The notes under the pieces are model-generated. The model saw only the letters and a program-made list of their open reading frames with translations, had not been told where the DNA came from and searched no databases. A stretch of 5,577 bases of DNA from Verrucomicrobiota bacterium (lineage in GTDB: Bacteria > Verrucomicrobiota > Verrucomicrobiia > Opitutales > Opitutaceae): contig JAEZUE010000044.1 of assembly GCA_023443455.1 (NCBI GenBank), forward strand, positions 1 through 5,577, written 5' to 3'. Made by a program: the position numbers and the translations under genes. The stretch's first letter is position 1. Every line of letters begins with the position of its first letter. Below are positions 5,439 to 5,577 of this stretch, piece after piece.

Positions 5439-5577
5439 ATGGAAACCATTCCCACCCGCCGTCAGTTGACGGTGCGCGCCACCATCGCCGGCATGCTGCT
5501 CGGCGGCTTCATGAGTCTGTCGAACCTGTATGTCGCGTTGAAGACCGGCTGGAGTATCGGTGTTTCGCTCACGGCGG
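5439..5577 (+). CDS. OPT-family oligopeptide transporter, N-terminal part, 3' end outside window
   Basis: Only the first 46 codons are present. OPT proteins are integral inner-membrane carriers of small peptides or metal chelates, usually with over 12 membrane segments and 600 or more residues. The visible start METIPTRRQLTVRATIAGML is followed by the family-typical entry into the first membrane helix (about residues 14-33, LTVRATIAGMLLGGFMSLSN). The characteristic SNLYVALKTGWSIGVSLTA block follows, matching the N-terminal NLYVGLKTG motif known in bacterial OPT proteins. The start is set by the GGAGG six bases upstream. The G+C content and codon style match clpB rather than the orphan gene just upstream. 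The assignment rests on a short segment, and the substrate cannot be told. Confidence 0.8.
   Translation, partial: METIPTRRQLTVRATIAGMLLGGFMSLSNLYVALKTGWSIGVSLTA

Overview
The window is high-GC bacterial DNA (the one clpB line counted by hand is about two thirds G+C). It carries two chromosomal housekeeping-type genes cut by the window edges, with an insertion-sequence-rich accessory stretch between them. The ClpB style, the strong C/G third-position bias, the heptamer repeats after clpB and the OPT-family transporter at the right edge suggest a Verrucomicrobiota (Opitutaceae-like) genome. This is inference from general resemblance, and other high-GC phyla are possible.

Layout from left to right. 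At 1-1403 (+) is the C-terminal half of the disaggregase ClpB, covering the middle coiled coil and the second AAA+ module. A short spacer follows with a hairpin over the clpB stop codon and four copies of a GTTTCGN heptamer. At about 1451-2130 (-) lies the remnant of an ISL3-family insertion sequence, whose transposase has lost its N-terminal half. At 2131-4796 is an apparently complete IS21-family element of 2666 bp. Its ends start TGTCA and each carry two copies of a CAAAACCAGCCA motif. It encodes IstA (DDE transposase) and IstB (AAA+ helper) on the minus strand with a 4-nt ATGA overlap. At 4931-5296 (+) is a lower-GC orphan gene of unknown function. From 5439 (+) starts an OPT-family transporter that runs off the window.

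IstA and IstB should act together in transposition: IstA binds the ends and performs strand transfer, and IstB is the ATP-dependent target-selection and assembly partner. The IS21 left end abuts the broken ISL3 transposase exactly. The other half of ISL3 is not on the far side, and no target-site duplication is visible, so the locus has been rearranged since or during insertion.

The most unusual signal is that the IS21 end motif also occurs three more times inside the istA coding sequence. These copies are exactly 45 bp apart and in frame, and they encode a KPAIPT repeat in a linker behind the N-terminal helix-turn-helix. I see no convincing new defence or metabolic system here. The orphan gene and the in-gene end-motif array are the best leads.
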